NCBI GenBank assembly: GCA_019914995.1
Contig: CM034129.1
Location: 2,183,725 to 2,247,724 of the forward strand
Direction of reading: 5' to 3'
DNA from: Acanthochlamys bracteata
Lineage: Eukaryota; Streptophyta; Magnoliopsida; Pandanales; Velloziaceae
Length of the DNA: 64,000 bases
The first letter of the stretch is position 1, and every line of letters starts with the position of its first letter. Positions 61,701 to 64,000 of the stretch are shown here, in pieces. The translations under genes and the position numbers were made by a program. The notes below the pieces were generated by a model that worked only from the letters and a program-made list of their open reading frames with translations, was not told where the DNA came from and made no database searches.

Positions 61701-64000
61701 TTGTCGTTCCATACATTTGCAGGTCAACTTGTCTCATGAATGTAGCCAGTTTGCTTCCTTTTTTGGTTGTTGCTTTTAACTCAAATTAAAAAGTGCATCC
61801 TTTGCTGTAAACATGCTATCTGAACAACTGTTACTCTTATTTAATAGGGACAAGCATCTATTTCTGATCAAGTTATATCATTGTTATTGGCCTTTGTTTG
61901 ATATGGAAAGTATAAGTTAACCATTGCTGCAGTGTCGCAAATGTCCAATATTAAGATTACGGCTAACAAGTATGGCACGTATCTTTTTGCAGAACCGACC
62001 TGCTGAGCTCATAGCTAAATTTCTGGATGAGAAGCTTCGTGCCGGTAATAAGGGTGTATCGGAGGAAGAATTGGAGGGCATGCTTGATCGAGTTTTGGTA
62101 TTATTCAGATTTATACAGGTATTTCTGCTCTATGGTCCTCTCTTTTCTTTTCCTGATTACATATTTAATGTTGCTCTGACATACAAGATATGCTTGCATT
62201 TTGCAGGGAAAAGATGTGTTTGAGGCATTCTATAAGAAGGATCTTGCGAAAAGGCTGTTACTGGGCAAGAGCGCTTCAATTGATGCTGAGAAGTCTATGA
62301 TTACAAAAGTAATAGTCACATTTATGTTTTTGTCAGTCGTAGCTACAGTTTCCTGAAGCTATTGATTTCATTGAACATGCTTTACACAAAGTTTGTCCTT
62401 TGCAGCTAAAGACCGAGTGTGGCAGCCAGTTCACAAATAAGCTTGAAGGAATGTTCAAGGTCTGATATCTCATCTCATAGATGTGAATGTATAACTGTAT
62501 AGGTCCTTGTTACTTATGTCTCAAGAATATTGAAGGGTTTCTATTGTGGTTCCATGTGTGAAATTATGGGTAGCTAAAATGCCTATGACATTAGTTTTTG
62601 CCAACTCAAGGCACAAGTTATGAAGTGATCCCTTAGGTACTAAGAAACCAACCTTTCATCAGCTGAGATCCCAAGAATAAAAGTATGATAAATTGCTTTA
62701 CCCATGCATTTCCCTGCTTGTTAAATTTCAATATTAATTTCATCTTCGTTAGCTGCTAGACTGTAATAAGATGCTCCTCCATTTGGTGTCATCAGCCCTT
62801 ACTGGTACAACTGAGATTCTTCCTAGAAGGAAATTTGTAAATCAACCTAGCCTGAAGTAGCTTGATTAGTTTCAACCCTACCATGGAGGTCTATTAAAAC
62901 GCTTTAACTAAATGCTTCAACAATCAGAACTTACGGATGAAGCCTGCACAAAGTTTAAATTATGTTAGTTGACTATTTTTTTCAGCGGTTTGAAAATACA
63001 GACTGCTGTGCCAGTGCTTTTTATGAGGCTGTATATATTGGTTGTTGAAATCAACTCTCTAAGAGGTTCATCTGCTCACAGCAAGATCCTAGTGGACTAA
63101 GGATACAATGGTGATTTTCTTTAGCATTTTAATCTATAAGATATTAAGATGAGTAAGCACATATAGTCTTAAATAGACTGATTTGTTTATCTGCCTGTAT
63201 ATGTTTCTCTTGCATATGTTGAAAATTGCTTTTGTTTATACTGCAATGTCAGGTAGGTACATGTCTTCTCCTTCCTTTTATGCTAAGTTCATGTGTATGT
63301 ATGTGCAGGATATTGAATTATCTAAAGAAATTAATGATTCCTTCAAGCAATCATCGCAAGCCAGGACAAAGCTTCCAACTGGTATTGAGATGAGTGTTCA
63401 TGTTTTAACCACTGGGTGAGTATCTGATATTCTAATTGTCTAATGACTCAGTTTTTTACAGCATAAGCTGCTGTTTGATTCTTTCCTTCTATGCATGTAT
63501 CATTTTACTAACTTAAATGTTGCTTAGGTACTGGCCTACGTACACACCAATGGATGTGCGACTTCCGCATGAACTAAATGTTTATCAGGTTAACTGGTTG
63601 ATGCTGCTTTACTATTGTGTCTGTAATTCTTACTTTCCTCATGATTATGAATATTGTTTCATTTTGCATGGTCCATGCTTTGCGCAGGACATTTTCAAGG
63701 AATTCTATTTGAGTAAGTACAGTGGAAGACGTCTAATGTGGCAAAACTCCTTAGGCCACTGTGTGCTGAAAGCAGAATTTCCTAAAGGTAAGAAGGAATT
63801 GGCAGTGTCTCTGTTCCAGGTGGGTGTTACCTCACTCTTTCACCATTTCTAGTGGCATGTCCTCTTTGCTTGATCATCCGTTACATATATTCTTTACATC
63901 CATGTTGCAGACTGTTGTTTTGATGCTTTTCAACAACACACAAAAGCTCAGCTTTCAGGATATCAAGGATTCCACCAGTATTGAAGATAAAGAACTTAGG
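58459..64000 (+). CDS. CUL4: Cullin-4, scaffold of CRL4 ubiquitin ligases (3' end beyond window)
   Basis: Scaffold that joins DDB1-bound substrate receptors (DCAFs) to RBX1 and the E2, acting in nuclear ubiquitination (light signalling with COP1/DET1, DNA repair, cell cycle). Exons: 58459-58741, 59506-59621, 59736-60082, 60613-60793, 60873-60995, 61082-61369, 61993-62118, 62207-62308, 62406-62459, 63309-63415, 63528-63588, 63688-63819, 63911-64000 and on. All phases agree, giving 670 residues in the window; plant CUL4 is about 790-840. Residues 1-95 are a variable Lys/Ser/Ala-rich, MKKSKS-containing start typical of plant CUL4. Cullin repeats run from about 96 ([17 protein letters not shown]), with [20 protein letters not shown] and [11 protein letters not shown]. 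The cullin homology domain includes [20 protein letters not shown] at about 493-512 and VLTTGYWPTYTP near 572-583. The neddylation site and winged-helix end lie outside the window. A (CT)n tract follows the first donor. Confidence 0.96.
58755..58789. repeat. CT microsatellite in CUL4 intron 1
   Basis: Uninterrupted TC/CT dinucleotide tract beginning 13 bases after the first splice donor of CUL4. Likely length-polymorphic. Confidence 0.9.

Overview
The window is nuclear DNA from a flowering plant. It carries intron-rich genes with GT...AG introns, a single-exon plastid-targeted NCED, a PORR-type organellar RNA-splicing factor and a plant-type CUL4. Long, very AT-rich intergenic stretches contain many small non-autonomous transposon-like repeats and decayed retrotransposon sequence. 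The species cannot be named from the sequence.

Four genes are secure. (1) eIF2B delta on the minus strand (9264 to 3159): seven exons giving a continuous 648-residue frame. (2) A 9-cis-epoxycarotenoid dioxygenase on the plus strand (34268-36142): intronless, with all four iron-binding histidines. It has a TATA box and a proximal G-box/ABRE, and a second G-box lies about 2.6 kb upstream. (3) A PORR-domain protein on the minus strand (56604 to 55294): one exon with an acidic tail. (4) Cullin-4 on the plus strand from 58459: thirteen exons or exon parts, running off the right edge.

Several weaker coding signals are also reported. They are a CCHC plus GRF zinc-finger gene (12401 to 11942), a frameshifted OEP7-like outer-envelope protein divergent from the PORR gene (56880 onward), an orphan exon with a hydrophobic C-terminus (41880 to 41687), two orphan exons with an acidic tail (57871 to 57740), a possible small gene starting at 52502 on the minus strand, and a chain of possible exons at 22983 to 21779.

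Layout: 1-3158 no gene; 3159-9264 eIF2B delta; 9265-12500 intergenic plus the zinc-finger gene; 12500-34000 a gene desert with AT-rich repeats, an LTR-like segment near 24.4-25.8 kb and the NCED upstream region; 34.0-36.4 NCED; 36.4-55.3 a second gene-poor stretch with nested MITEs, a hairpin, and a Ty1/copia reverse transcriptase/RNase H relic at 49.2-50.5 kb; 55.3-64.0 a compact gene cluster (PORR, OEP7-like, orphan exons, CUL4).

The genes do not form one pathway: translation initiation, ABA synthesis, organellar splicing and ubiquitin ligation are adjacent by position only. No unknown multi-gene system was found. The most unusual items are a short upstream ORF whose stop overlaps the CUL4 start codon, the proximal/distal G-box arrangement at NCED, the dense family of AT-rich MITE-like elements, and a frameshift in the OEP7-like gene.
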